NCBI RefSeq assembly: GCF_018139145.2
Contig: NC_059475.1
Span: 8,487,937 to 8,551,936, forward strand
Source of the DNA: Gymnogyps californianus
Lineage: Eukaryota; Chordata; Aves; Accipitriformes; Cathartidae
Direction of reading: 5' to 3'
DNA: 64,000 nt
Within the stretch, counting starts at the first letter, position 1. The number at the start of each line of letters is the position of its first letter. Under the pieces are notes generated by a model. That model was not told the origin of the DNA. It saw only the letters and a list, made by a program, of their open reading frames with translations, and made no database searches. The position numbers and the translations under genes are program-made. Below, piece by piece: positions 51,820-63,620 of the stretch.

Positions 51820-52150
51820 TGTAACACTTATAATACAGTGCATCTGCAGTTCCTTGTCAGCAAACAGAACTCATACATATTTTTATTTAAACGAACAATT
51901 ATGTTATTTAGAAATATTTATACCATAATTGTGTTGTCGCAATGGAAGCACATGCAACAAAGCCATTAATGCAATTAAAGGTCACTTGTACATATTGTAA
52001 TGGACTGCTCAAGCACAGGATCTGTGTTAAGGGTCAGTGCTGCAGCATTAAATAGATTGGCCTTGTTCAGTCTGTAAATAAATGGGTCAACTTATCTTGT
52101 ATTTGCCAGACAAATAAAGTAGTTGACATATTCCCAGTTTCTTAGTATTA
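51820..52150. promoter_or_regulatory. Candidate enhancer block with SOX and POU-like sites
   Basis: The block holds AACAATTATG, GCAACAAAG (SOX/TCF type), CATTAATGCAATTA (joined homeodomain and POU-like cores) and GGTCACTTGT. The words are complex and little degenerate, unlike the flanks. It is called by texture and position only. Confidence 0.4.
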
Positions 52151-53539
52151 GAAGACAGGTAGGCTAAAGAGATCGTTCGTAAAAATGTTAGTTTGTGAAG
52201 ATTAAAAAACTTTATCTACAAGGATTATATTTTTCACTGAAGTAGTAATGCTTTTTAGACAAAGGTCTGTGGGTATAAGTTAGAAAGATATTGATGGTGA
52301 GTGTTTAAGAAGCAAAAAGAGTTAAGCACCATATTCGTAGTAGTTCTCAGCAGGAACTGAGTGCCACCTCCATTAAATGCTCTTTAAGATACCACCAAGT
52401 TTTAATAAAAATATGATATTTCATAGTTGTATAATGTTCTCACTTTACAAAGAATAACAAATTCAATCATGCCATTACACAGTAAAACAGATCTCTGAAT
52501 TTTATATGTCTCCGTAAATGCAGGAAAATAAAAAAGCTTGTAGGAAGTCACATTTTCTCAATCACAGGTTTATGTCATACCTGAACCTTATTGAAATGCA
52601 TTGAAGTAGGAGTTCAGGGCTGTTACTGAAAAGAATGAGAATAGGATGATTTTACATCTCCACATGGAAGATGCACATCCATCTGGGTCTTCTTGTCTCA
52701 GTATTGTTTGTTATGCTTTTGATTATTGATCTTTGGGTACAAAGTGATTCAAAGTACTCTGTAAACTAGGAAACTGTAAGATAGCCCCATCTAAAACTTG
52801 GAAAGGGTTAAAATGTCATTTTGTAGGGAAACAGAGCAATGTTGCCAAATGTTTGCTATGACTATTAACATGCTTAATCAAAGAAATTCCAAAATGTTTT
52901 ATTGTAATTTTGCAAATTCAAGATTAAGGATTAACATTTCCAGTCTTAAGAAAATATTAGTGATTTTGAATGAACATAGATCTGTAAGGAAACCACAAAT
53001 TTATGGTTTCTTTAAATTTTTCACCTCTACAAAAACCGTTCCATACCATTTTGCTGATCTATTTATTTTACTGATTCACAAAGAATATTACCCTTTACTG
53101 AACTATTAACATACAAGAACATTTTTTTTATTATTTTTGTTGAGAGCAAACTAGTCTTATTATTCTTAGTTTGAAAGACTTAACAAAAGTGCCAAAAGAA
53201 GACAGGAGGAAAAAAAATATACATAGACTGCAAAGTACTGTAAGTGAAGAAAAAATGTTCTGTAACTGGTGTGTAAATACTGCTTTCTGCTTTGGCTAAA
53301 TTATGGGATATTATTTGTGACTGACTTCCAGAGTACATTTTATTTTTATATTCCTGGCCAAGAGGATTATGCAAAAAGTAGATTGTCATAAGCAAAATGG
53401 ATGAGGACTATGGTGCCTAAGGCGTAAATAAACTTAGATTTTGGTCATGCCATCTTTATTGCTCTCTTTCTCACAGTTGTTTTAGTTGTATGTTTTGGGG
53501 GTTTTTTTAATTTGCTTTTTCTTGGTTGTATTACATATG

Positions 53540-53960
53540 GTTTTCAGAGAATCCTGTTATCATGCATAATGCAATTTGAAATTTCTCATTGCATGTTGTA
53601 AACCAATAGCTTTTGAACTATCCAGTGAGACTGTCTCCAAGAAGAAAAATATTATTTATTGCAGTTAAAGGGGTGTTTCTGGCCAGCTTAACATTAACAC
53701 AATATTTACCCCCTTCAGAATGGCATTACCAAGTAACAGTTCAGCTCCCTTTTTCCTCATTCCTTCCTTCTGAAGAAAGTGAACAGTAATTGTATAGTGT
53801 ACAATAACTAAAGCTTTGTATCGATGTCCATAAATAAATAAATAAATAAAGTTAATTTGGGTGCCAGCTTATACCAGCCATAGGCCGCTTGACTTTCAGA
53901 AAACAGCTGGTAGCACTCGCTGAAAATAATTCACTTTAAAAGCCTCATTTCAGGTATTTA
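53540..53960. promoter_or_regulatory. Candidate enhancer block
   Basis: It begins with TTATCATGCATAATGCAATT (POU and homeodomain words) and continues with AACCAATAG, TTGCAGTTAAAGG and ACAGTAATTGTAT. It contains the (TAAA)5 microsatellite. The reduced homopolymer content relative to the surroundings suggests constraint. Confidence 0.35.
53831..53850. repeat. (TAAA)5 microsatellite
   Basis: Five TAAA units inside the candidate conserved block 53540-53960. Confidence 0.9.
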
Positions 53961-56559
53961 AGGTTTGAGAAACCTATGGGTTTTAGCTTATGAAAATACT
54001 GTCTATGGGCTCTTCATCTTCTTTTGTCCTGCTTCAAGTCTGTTATAGCAAAAATTACTGAAGAATTTTCACTGTGACGTTCATAAAATTCATATGTTTA
54101 CAAAACAGTTACCAAATGGACTTACCTTTTTCTCATATTAAACCACTAATCTTTGGGCAGTGTGTCTGCTTCATGTTTAAAAGCAGAAAATAAAAATGAA
54201 AAACAGGTTATCACTTTTAAGTGGGAGATGTGAGTATTGCTGCACAAGAGAAATCAATTTCACCTTGCATCCAAAACAGTGCTTGCTATTCTTAAAATAA
54301 CCCGATTGCTTAATATTTAAAGTTTTAAGACCTTTAGTAATCTTTGCTAAGGAGCTGTACATTCACTTGTTCTGAAAAAGATAGACTTTATGTGACCCAC
54401 ATACAAACATTTGAGGTGGACGACTTGGCCATGGTAGCTGAGTCTTGAGGGGACTTCTGAAGTCTCCATGATATACCCAGAATGTCTACTGGGGGTTTGA
54501 ATAGAACCTTAATGGTCTATTTGTAAGCAAAACATTTCACATGTTTGGATAATAGCTATACAGCGACCTGCCTTGTCATTGGGTTGGCTCCAGACTCTCC
54601 AGCTGGAGGAGTTAAGAATTGTGCAGTTGGCAGATAGGCTTGGGGTCTGTGAGTGGCAGAAAAACTTTAACAATGGTGGTCGCATTCCACTGTTCTCAGT
54701 CAAGGATTACAGTTTTCCACTATAGTTTTCAGACATGCACCCTTACTTGCTTTTATTTGTGAGCCAACACACAATTAGATGAACAAGAGGAAAAGTTTTG
54801 CTTATGTACTGAGTCTCACTGGTATTTCTTGCTTTTAAGGGCTTCTATGTGCAACCTGAAGTTTGTATGGTTACCTGCGTGTTGGCAGAAAGTATAGCAG
54901 GATACGATGATTTAATACAATATTCACCACTTTTTATTTTAAAACTCATGTATCATATTAAGTGGAAAAGAGTAAAGTAGGGAAGACCTTGTTCTGTTAT
55001 TTTTTTGGCTTAAAGACGTAGGTGTCCTGAATTGGGAGTGCTCACTTGCAGATTGAGAGAAGGAACCGAGTAGGATATGGTGAAGCTACACTCTCAGGAC
55101 TAACCAAGGAAAGTCTGCTCGTAGATAGAGCCACAGCTTGTACCCATCTTGATATACAGTGTGTGTGATGTATAGAATAAACACATCCCTCAGCGATTTG
55201 AGCTGCCATATGTTACTAACTGAGCAGCATTTTATTTTCAGCTCTTTATTATGTGGTGTTATCCATTGGTTGCACCTCTTCTTTCGTTGATTTATTAGGG
55301 ATTTAGTAATGTGTTGCTTAATCAATAAACACTGTAGTCTCTTAAGTCAGTTATGTCTCAGGTCTGCAATCTAAAGCCCCTGAGGAAACACCATATACTT
55401 CTTAATCAGTACTTCTCACCTTTTGGTTTAAGGTTTTGTAATTCTGGGTGGATTACAGGTTTCCTATGCCGCCTCAAATGCCTTTTCACAAACCTTTTGC
55501 CACCAGAGAGTAATGTGACAGGAGTTATATGAGCTTTTGCTGCTATAATATACGGAAAAATGGTTTTCCTTCTAGGATGAGTATTTATTGAGAGATATGA
55601 AACAGTACTTAATTTGTAATTCTTGTTGCTGTTAAAATAAGGAATTAATAAGAGGAAACCTAATATTTGTATTTAGATCTAATCCTCAATAGTAGCATAG
55701 CCATGGGCAGTTTGTGCTTGGTCTACATCATCTAGACAAAAATAGCCTTCTCGTCATTTTATTGGCAGAGTTTTAGCTACTCCTTTAATTCTGTTTAAAA
55801 ATGGATAGAAAGACAGCATAAATATTGAATGTGTGCAGATATTCCAGTAAGTAACTAAAAGGAGATTCCTGATGCTTTGAAGAGCTGTATGGTTAAATGG
55901 AATTCACATTTTGCTTAAATAAAGAGTCATTTTGTAAATTATGATCATCTTTAAATGTATTAGGTTAATTTTTATTTTTGTATTTGTATCATTAAAGTGG
56001 CTACTTTTAAATATCTAGACATTAGCATATATTTGCTTTATTTTATTAGTGTCCTGCTTAGGTTTTGTTCTTTTTAGGTTTCCTTTACATTTTTATAAGA
56101 AATTACTGATGAGGTATTTCATTTCTCATCAGTTAAATAAAAAAACACATTATTTCTAATTTTTCATTTTAATAAAGTGAGTTTTTGCAGAGTAAGAAGA
56201 CAAATCACTACTGCCTGCTAAAATCTTGAGCAACAGTCTGAAAATTTCTGTTTTGTTATGTTCTGTTTTTTGAAAACATGTGGAAACAACAAAGGAAGAA
56301 CTGGCTTGTTCTTGTTCTGTCTGTCCTAAGAAAACATGGGCTACTTTAGGAACTTGCAGGACCACAGTTACAGTATGGAAGAGACACAGTTTTGAGGTAG
56401 ACTTGCATCTGTGTTGTTTTTTTCCTGATCTTTGAAAAAGCCATGAGAATTAGATTCAGGTTACTGAAACGCCCCAAAACCTACAAAGGAAAATGTTTGC
56501 TGTGTTTGTAGAGTAAGGCTCTAAGGTAGAAGGGTTACACTGAAAGGATTTTGTCAGTG

Positions 56560-56780
56560 GATTACATATATCCTTATATAAGAGGCACTTTTTCCTTGTG
56601 TAGTCTGAACTAAAAATTATACACGTACCATGGTCTCTTCTACTTTTGCTTCTCCTGTCTTGTTCATCCACACCATGGTGTGTATTTGCATCCTTTAGGA
56701 CAATATTATTCTGCACATTCAGTGTAGGAGTTGTCTGTGCTCACACCAATAGGAGTATCTGGAATACTTTCTTGCAGCAT
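56560..56780. promoter_or_regulatory. T-box palindrome fused to an octamer
   Basis: CACACCATGGTGTG at 56669-56682 is a perfect 14 bp palindrome. It equals the core of the Brachyury-type T-box palindrome (CACACC-two bases-GGTGTG). One base later a perfect octamer, ATTTGCAT, lies at 56684-56691, and GGACAATATTATT follows with a SOX-like ACAAT. Such packed T-box, POU and SOX sites suggest an enhancer. Factor choice is inferred. Confidence 0.45.
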
Positions 56781-57479
56781 TTATTTGTTTTTCGTTTTTT
56801 CTGTTTCTCGGGTTTGTGTTTTGAAATTATATTGTTACTTCACAAATTGATCTGAAAAATGAGCATTTATTGAAGGTGCAGTAAGGGAAGAAGTGTTTGA
56901 AAGTAAGTTATGTTAACTGCTGCTTTTGTGGAAGGTTGTTGGTGTTGTTACAAATGAGATTATGAAAAGAGAAGTAATCAACATTGCAGTTTTCACATTA
57001 GAGCATCCGAAGTAAAGTGAATAGTTGCATTCCATCTGTTGCATTCACATTGGGGGGGGTATCGATTTTCAGAACTCATAATCAAAACAGAATATTTACT
57101 GGTGAAAATTAGGCATAACTAGAGTATTGTTATATCTATGCAATCTAGACATTTGCAGTATATGCCATCTAGTCATTTGGTAAAAATATCTATAAGTAAA
57201 GCAGAATTTGTACAAACCCAGGAATAGTCCGTTAGAGATCATTTTTATTGAGAGAAGTATCACCGTTTATATGAAGTGTTTAGTTAATGAATATTCAAAC
57301 TATTTTATGAGTATTTTTTAAGCTTTTTCTTTCCTAAAAGACGAAGTATGGTTCCGTACAAAATTACATTCCTAAAAGATCTACTGTTCTCAGCATAATA
57401 AAAATATTGTAAAATTACTTCCTATCTTGAAAAATCAAACCAGCTATTCTTGTTTCAAGTTTCATCTAATATATTGTTC

Positions 57480-57760
57480 TGTATGGTTGTATGATAAACA
57501 CATTATTCCTTGAACAGGAATTAAGAGTAAAGCTGCCAGGAAGGGGTTTTGTTGTCAGAGTAGTTCCCGCCTCATGTTTTGTAAGAGATTTCATGGTCCC
57601 ATTGTAAAGAGTGGATGATTTAAAACGTGTTCCCAAGATAAACTTTCCCATTGTCATTAATGAGGATGGATAATACTGAGTGACAAGTGCATTAGGAATG
57701 ACACAGAAAGAGCTGTTAGATTTGTCAGAGCATATCACTTCAGGCAATGAAACTTGAGGA
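57480..57760. promoter_or_regulatory. Candidate conserved noncoding block
   Basis: A mixed-composition stretch that is open for about 94 codons on the minus strand, but with no splice logic or family resemblance. It contains CCCATTGTCATTAATGAGG and GACAAGTGCATTAGG (homeodomain and NKX-like cores). It is better read as constrained noncoding DNA than as a gene. Confidence 0.35.
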
Positions 57761-58229
57761 CATTCTCTTTTAGCAATTTTTTGCTATTTATTAGAGAACC
57801 AAGGATTGTGATTGCTCACACAGGTGGATTTTACTGTTTTGTTCATTAAATATTTAGGTACCTTTGAAAAGGTAGAGATGATAAATATGACCATTATACT
57901 CCACTGTGAGGGGTGCCAATCGTTGCTTTGCTTCAAATAATTCAGCAAAACTAACATACCTTTTATTTGTTTTAAAAATGTTTATTTGGTGGATAATTTT
58001 TAATTTGCAATATTTCTACTGAACAGGAATATTTAAACTTATATAATAAGAAGTGCTCTGAACTGTCATAGTGAAGCTTCTGGGATAAAGCAGCTTAAAA
58101 TTAGGACACTATACATGTAATTTACATTGACTTAAAAAATTGTATTTCTCCATAGAGAAAGACTTTTTAAATATTTATCTCTGAATAATTAATAATGTAT
58201 GACTTTTTCTGGTGTTTAAAATCTTTCCA

Positions 58230-58610
58230 AACTACAACATGCCTATCAATTTCCATTTTGAACATGCAATTGGTCACTTTTTCGCCTTGATTCATCTTGC
58301 CTGGCTGCCAACCAAATTTTGCCTCTGTGTACCTTCTTGACACTAATAATGACTGAGTTTCTGTTCGTTTGCGTGCAAGATTTCCCAAGCGGCAGTTTGG
58401 GGCTGGGATAAACTATCTATCATGATTGCGTACAACTAATCTGCCTCAACCAAACCACCCAATGATTGAAATTGCATTTGACAATTCACCTCTCCTTGGC
58501 GTGCCTGAGGTGAACATAGCTACAGACCATCCCCGGAAGGGCATAGCAGCTCCTCCATATGTTGGGGAGGATCCTTTTATTTGTGTCAAGAGACTTCTAG
58601 CAAAGCATGT
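58230..58610. promoter_or_regulatory. Candidate ultraconserved-type enhancer
   Basis: One of the least AT-rich, most complex stretches of intron 9, nearly free of homopolymers. It holds CACTAATAATGACTGAG, ATCATGATTGCG, CCAATGATTGAAATTGC and the reverse-strand site TGCACGCAAAC (58367-58377, 8 of 11 to the PAX6 consensus TTCACGCWTSA). Open frames of 62 and 73 codons lie on opposite strands, as expected of GC-richer noncoding DNA. Conservation was not tested. Confidence 0.45.
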
Positions 58611-59401
58611 ATAGGCAGAGATTATTTTTTTTCTTAGACTTCTTGTTTTCAGATGCATGGCTGCCACTTTCTCCTAACCAAAGCATTTTGGTTTTGTGAA
58701 GCATTTCCTGATTTTTAATTCATTAAAACTGTTAAACTCTTTCTCTGAGATAAACCAGTGCGATATTGGATGTATAGGAGGTAAAAAATTCAAGAGGTAT
58801 TTAAAATGTCATGTATTGTTTGTTAGAATCTTATGCTATTAACAGACCAGTAGTGCTAGTCAAACATCAGACAAGATGCCTGTTACTGTGTTGACCTTTA
58901 CCAAAGCTTACACCTGCTTGGAGCATTTTGATAATACAGAACCTAAGAAAGAATGACAAAGCAAAATCTGCTTCTGTCATATAAGAAATCTTTTAATTCT
59001 TTTCCAAATGGTGAATTTCTTCATATTGTGTATACTTACTGGTTTGAAAAGCTGTCTGTGCAAATATGATCTGACAAAACAGACCCCTTATTTCTGGGTA
59101 AGGTTACTCAAATAATCTTCAGAGTGAAAAGCTTTCTAGGATTGCTTTTTGGTAAGTATTGTCCTTTTTGTGTGAAGTCACTTTTATCATAATAGTTTAA
59201 GTAATAGACTATGTCATCAGGAATGCTACTTTTCATTAGTGATGTGTATCATTAGCTTCATGGGATATAATTAATTGGTTAAAATACAAAGTTTCGGAAT
59301 AGTTAGGGCAATAAAATTCTATTTCTAGGGAGATAATTTCTTTGTAGTGTTCTGCTATAGTTCCAATATATTGAGTTAAAAGATACACTGTTTTGATATA
59401 T

Positions 59402-59448
59402 GGGTCCCTTCCAACTCGAGATATTCTGTGATTCTATGATTCTGTGAT
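59402..59448 (+). mobile_element. CR1-type LINE 3' terminus with octamer tail
   Basis: It reads GGTCCCTTCCAACTCGAGAT and then ATTCTGTG ATTCTATG ATTCTGTG, the terminal CR1 block followed by the family's (ATTCTATG)n microsatellite tail. This combination is typical of bird and other sauropsid genomes and is the clearest taxonomic mark in the window. Confidence 0.85.
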
Positions 59449-62154
59449 AATCCAGATAGAAAATACTGAAGAATTGCATTCTGGAATATGTTTTGATTTC
59501 TCACTGTTTTGTGTAACAGCATGTTTTGCTGTATTTCAACAAAAGCATAAAGATCCACAGTCAAATTGTCCTTTCAAGTAAGTACAGTCCATTCCTGTCG
59601 CTGAAAAGGGGAGCTTCAGTGGTGCACTCATAAAGGCATGACTATCAGCCTATTTTTCTTTCTGACACATCAAGTCATACTTCTCTCCTTTCTTAAAACT
59701 GAAATACATTTTTTCAAGCACTTTCATTCAGCAGATTAAGTTCAAGTTGAATTAATAATCTTTTTGAAATGCTTGACAGCTGAATATAGTACACGTTATC
59801 TATCTTAGTTGTGGGGCGGAAGCTGAGTAATACAGGTATCATGCTTTCTGTAGCATTTCCAGCCAACAAGTCCAGAAGAATCAGGACCCTTTTGAATATA
59901 TAAATCATTAGTGTTAGTAACCAGCTGCTCTGAAGGCAGGGAAGAATAACTCAGCCACACAGCCATGCTCAGTTCACTTGTCACAGTAGCAGTGTACTAA
60001 ATCTACCCATAATTTATGTCCTGCTTTCCATATTTATTCATTTATTTATTATAATTAATTTTGTTCTCAACCTTTTTTCTTTGAGTGTATCTCTATGGCA
60101 TAACCCAGTGCCCGGTGTAGATGCTGCTATCTCTAAACCAGCTCTGATGGGTACAAAAAGCAATATTGCCATGTTAGACCTGGTAGCCCAAGCAGAGCAC
60201 CCGCTTAACCACAGCTGTTTGCATCATACTGCCTCGACATGTTCTTGTTCTTTGTAGTAACTAGTTAGTTTGTACGTGGTTCCAGAACTTTTTTTTTTTC
60301 TTGGTATTAACCGTGACTTCTTAAAAAATAACTTCTTAAATTTTTAGTCTGGATTTGAGATTTTCTTGTGTATTCTTTCCTGTGTGATATCAAAGCTTTA
60401 TGCTATGACTTGACATAATGATTTTCCTCATATATAATAGTTCTTGTCCTCATCAGAAGAAACAGTTGTCATAAAAAAATGAGATCTTTTTCAGGCCTCT
60501 GCTATTACGTATTAAATAGCTATACTGTTTTTATGGTCTATAAAACAATATTAAAGGGGTTTGGAGGTGGTGGAGGAGTTCCATCCTGTTACCCCTGCAG
60601 CGCCAAAGAAATTATGGGAGAATGATTTGGATTGTTGAGGTCTGCAAATTCATCAACAGTTTGAAAAATGAGAAGTTCACATCCTACTATTCATATTAAA
60701 GTAAGGATTGATGCTGGTTAGAGAGTTTTTCTGTAATCTTGCATAAAAGGAGTTTGATGCTGGGTTGTCAATAGATTCCTAAAATGAAGTATGACAATTC
60801 CAGTTACTTAGACATTTTCAATTTTTATGCAAAACTTAAAAATCTGACATTATAAGTGACTACAGGTTTAAAAATCATTTAAAAATAAAGAGTATAGCAG
60901 TCTGCAATATTTTTACGATATATTTAAATCTAAATCTTGAAACACTGGTGAACTGCTGATTCTTGAAAAAATTGTCCATAAAAAAAGATTATTTTGCTTA
61001 TGATGACTTACAAGTATATATCTGCTTGCCTTGATCAATTCCTCTGTGTTAGTCTGAGGCCTTTAGTCACTTCTCAGTGCTTAGGTTTTCTTTTTTGGTT
61101 TCAGTATTCCAATTTTGATTTCTTAGGTAGTTTCTATACGACAGTTCCTTGTCTAGCTAGAAGCGTACCTGACAGCTCCTTTCTGGGAGTACTGAGTGGC
61201 AGTGACTGAAAAGACAGATTGCTGGTTTTATAACATGCAGTTTTATAGTACTATGATTTTGACTTCTGGTGTATTCAGCCATATTAATTACCCAAGAATG
61301 GTTTGTGACTTACGTCTTCAATGAAAATGTAAGATTAGTAACATATTAAATACATGGTAACTTGACCAACTACACTTTTGGGACTAAGTTTGTTGACCAC
61401 TTCCTAATTCTTAACGATTAGCATTCAAATGAAGATTTTTTTATAAATCCGTGTATTAAAGTGATTAAGATACTTTGTTATCTGCACCAGTTTTGTTAGC
61501 AAATCAGTCATAGTGTCCTGATATGTGCTGATGACTTAGCCTGGTGTATTTACCAAAGATCTGAGTTTGAAATTATTGAATAGATCAGTTTGGTAGCATT
61601 GTAAGCATGATTTCCTGTCAGTTATTACTTCCTATCACTTAGGTATTTCTTTCAGTTTTACATAGTTTGTTAAACATAATTATGTTATTTCATGTATCAT
61701 ATTAGGTATTCAAGAAAGATGTGCATTGTAAAGAAAAGGTGAAGCTGCCCAAAATGAGAAAAAATAATGTATTGTCTTTTTTCAAAATAAGCAGCAAGCT
61801 TTAAAAAAAGATCTGACTTTTTTTTTTAAATACTCTTGTCAACTTTAATTGTACACTTAAATTTATTACATTCATCTTCTCACACCCAGTTACGCCCTCA
61901 TCACCAACTAGTTCTGACATTAGGATCTCTAAATGTATTTATGTGCAATTATAGTAGTCATCGAACATTACATTTTAAGATGAAAATGCAGTTATTTGTA
62001 ATTTCTTCCAAGCAACTTCTCTATATTAATCTATGTAAGATCATTAGATGGCCCCGTGTAAAGTATTTACAGGCAAAAAGAAGTTCTTTTAGTAAAAAAA
62101 GGATTTCTATGTATTTCTTCATGTTGAGTGATGCATATTGATGCAGTTTTATAA

Positions 62155-62163
62155 TTCACGCAT
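62155..62163 (+). promoter_or_regulatory. PAX6 paired-domain left half-site
   Basis: TTCACGCAT equals positions 4-12 of the PAX6 paired consensus. The following bases diverge, so only the left half is matched. Confidence 0.3.
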
Positions 62164-62739
62164 TTCAACCATTGCTGACATAGGCTTTAAGTACTTGCAC
62201 ATTTGAATATAGCACACAATATGGCATGTATAAATGGTGCCGTATCTCACTAGGTCTTTCCACTGGAAGTCAGTAGTGCCCAAGCTAGGTCATAAAACTT
62301 GTCTATCCTCTTGAATGTCACTTGAGCATGGCATTTTAGGCTTTAAAAGTGCAGTACCTATCTTTGAAACATTTTAAATCAATATCAGACAAGACTGTTG
62401 GGATAAAATGAATGTTTTTCTATATGAAAAAGAAGTATTTCCTGTTTTGAAAAATTGAATGCAAGTTACACTGGAAAGTAACAACCTAAATAAATTTATA
62501 AAATAGATAACTATTGTAGTAACCTTCTAAAGTATCAAGATGCAACAAACAGCAGGAATCACAGATTCCTATGTGGAGGTGGTCACTTCAATTAGGATGA
62601 GATTGTTTCTTGTAAGACCAACGTATGAAAGTTTCCCAAGTTCAAATTAAACATTACCTGAACATTTTTTTGTATATACTTAAATATCTATGTTCTTATA
62701 AAGTGGAAGGTTGAATAGTAAACTTATTTATCATAATCC

Positions 62740-63070
62740 GGCTCTGATCATACTTTAATGGATTTGGGATGGCTAGGTCCTATGGGTATTCATGCATCCT
62801 AAGTAACTACAGCAGTTGTGACAGCAATGAAGCTACTGGTAAGAAGTCTTCAAGACATTAAAACATCATAAACAGCAGATGAAGTTGATGCAAATCTAGT
62901 CTGTAATTCAAGGAAGGCTTCCCCATCAATTTCCATATCTGCACACACTGCGGTGATTCATAATAGCTTTGTTATTGTAGAAGCAAGAAGAGATCATTAC
63001 AATGCCTTTGTATTACAGAAGCATAATTTTAAAATCCACTTGAAATTAAATTATTGCTTTCGGAGACTGA
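62740..63070. promoter_or_regulatory. Candidate enhancer block
   Basis: Mixed-composition DNA with TATTCATGCATCC, an octamer ATGCAAAT at 62888-62895, GATTCATAATAGC and GAAATTAAATTATTGC. Like the other intron 9 blocks, it stands out from AT-rich flanks. Function is inferred from location. Confidence 0.35.
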
Positions 63071-63289
63071 AAATAGAATAGATTTTTAAACTTCTACTTC
63101 AAAAAAATAGTAATTTTTATAAAAGAGAATATGTAATTCTCTCTGTTGTGTTGATAAAACTTCACATATTATCGATCCTTTGAAAAATAATGCATGGACC
63201 ACACATAATTGCGATTCCTAGGATGTGACAGATGTTAGGAAAGTGTCAAGTCAGACTTTCCATTGACTAACGACCTTATGTAAAAATGT

Positions 63290-63620
63290 ACAAAAAACGC
63301 ATTTTGGGGTTTTTTTTTGCAAGCAATGAGAGCTATTTACACAAAACTGTACCGCAGAGACTGCTGATTTGTGAAACTGAGCAGACCCTCTATGTGTTTG
63401 TGCAAATGGAATCAATAGAAAGCTGCATGAGCATCCGGTTGATATGTCTATAAAACTCATACCCATTACTTAGAAAAAATGAGATAGTCTGAAAGTAAAA
63501 TAATAGCAGAGACATCATTTGCCCTTTCAGAGAGCAGGATGACTCTTAGGGGATTGGATTACAATTACAATTACAATTAGAAACAAGGATGCTTTGGCTT
63601 GGCTAAAGTTGACCCCAGGA
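63290..63620. promoter_or_regulatory. Candidate enhancer block with ATTA array
   Basis: A complex stretch (for example TGTACCGCAGAGACTGCTGA and GCATGAGCATCCGG) that ends in the four-unit AATTAC array at 63557-63580. The regularly spaced homeodomain cores suggest a dense binding platform. Called from sequence only. Confidence 0.35.
63557..63580 (+). repeat. Four tandem AATTAC-like hexamers (homeodomain cores)
   Basis: The units GATTAC, AATTAC, AATTAC and AATTAG run head to tail. Each contains ATTA, the homeodomain core, so the array offers four evenly spaced sites, one every 6 bp. It lies in a candidate regulatory block in intron 9. Confidence 0.85.

Noticed and set aside
52798..53109. 103-codon open frame on the + strand
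   Set aside because: Low-complexity Lys/Asn/Phe-rich translation with no motif; treated as chance.
54597..54608. CTCCAGCTGGAG perfect palindrome with E-box centre
   Set aside because: A 12 bp palindrome around a common E-box is expected now and then in 64 kb; nothing nearby supports a role.
55250..55300. GGTTGCACCTC segment checked as the start of the final ELP4 exon
   Set aside because: No AG acceptor at the right phase; the frame reaches a stop within about ten codons and does not continue into the expected tail.
55499..55512. CCACCAGAGAGTAA as a second CTCF site
   Set aside because: Two mismatches fall in the most constrained core positions, so it is much weaker than the 34403 site.
57466..57747. 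93-codon open frame on the minus strand
   Set aside because: No family resemblance and no splice sites that make sense; kept only as a candidate noncoding block.
58426..58667. Overlapping open frames on opposite strands (62 and 73 codons)
   Set aside because: Neither resembles a known family or the expected C-terminal ELP4 tail. Openness on both strands reflects the locally higher GC content.
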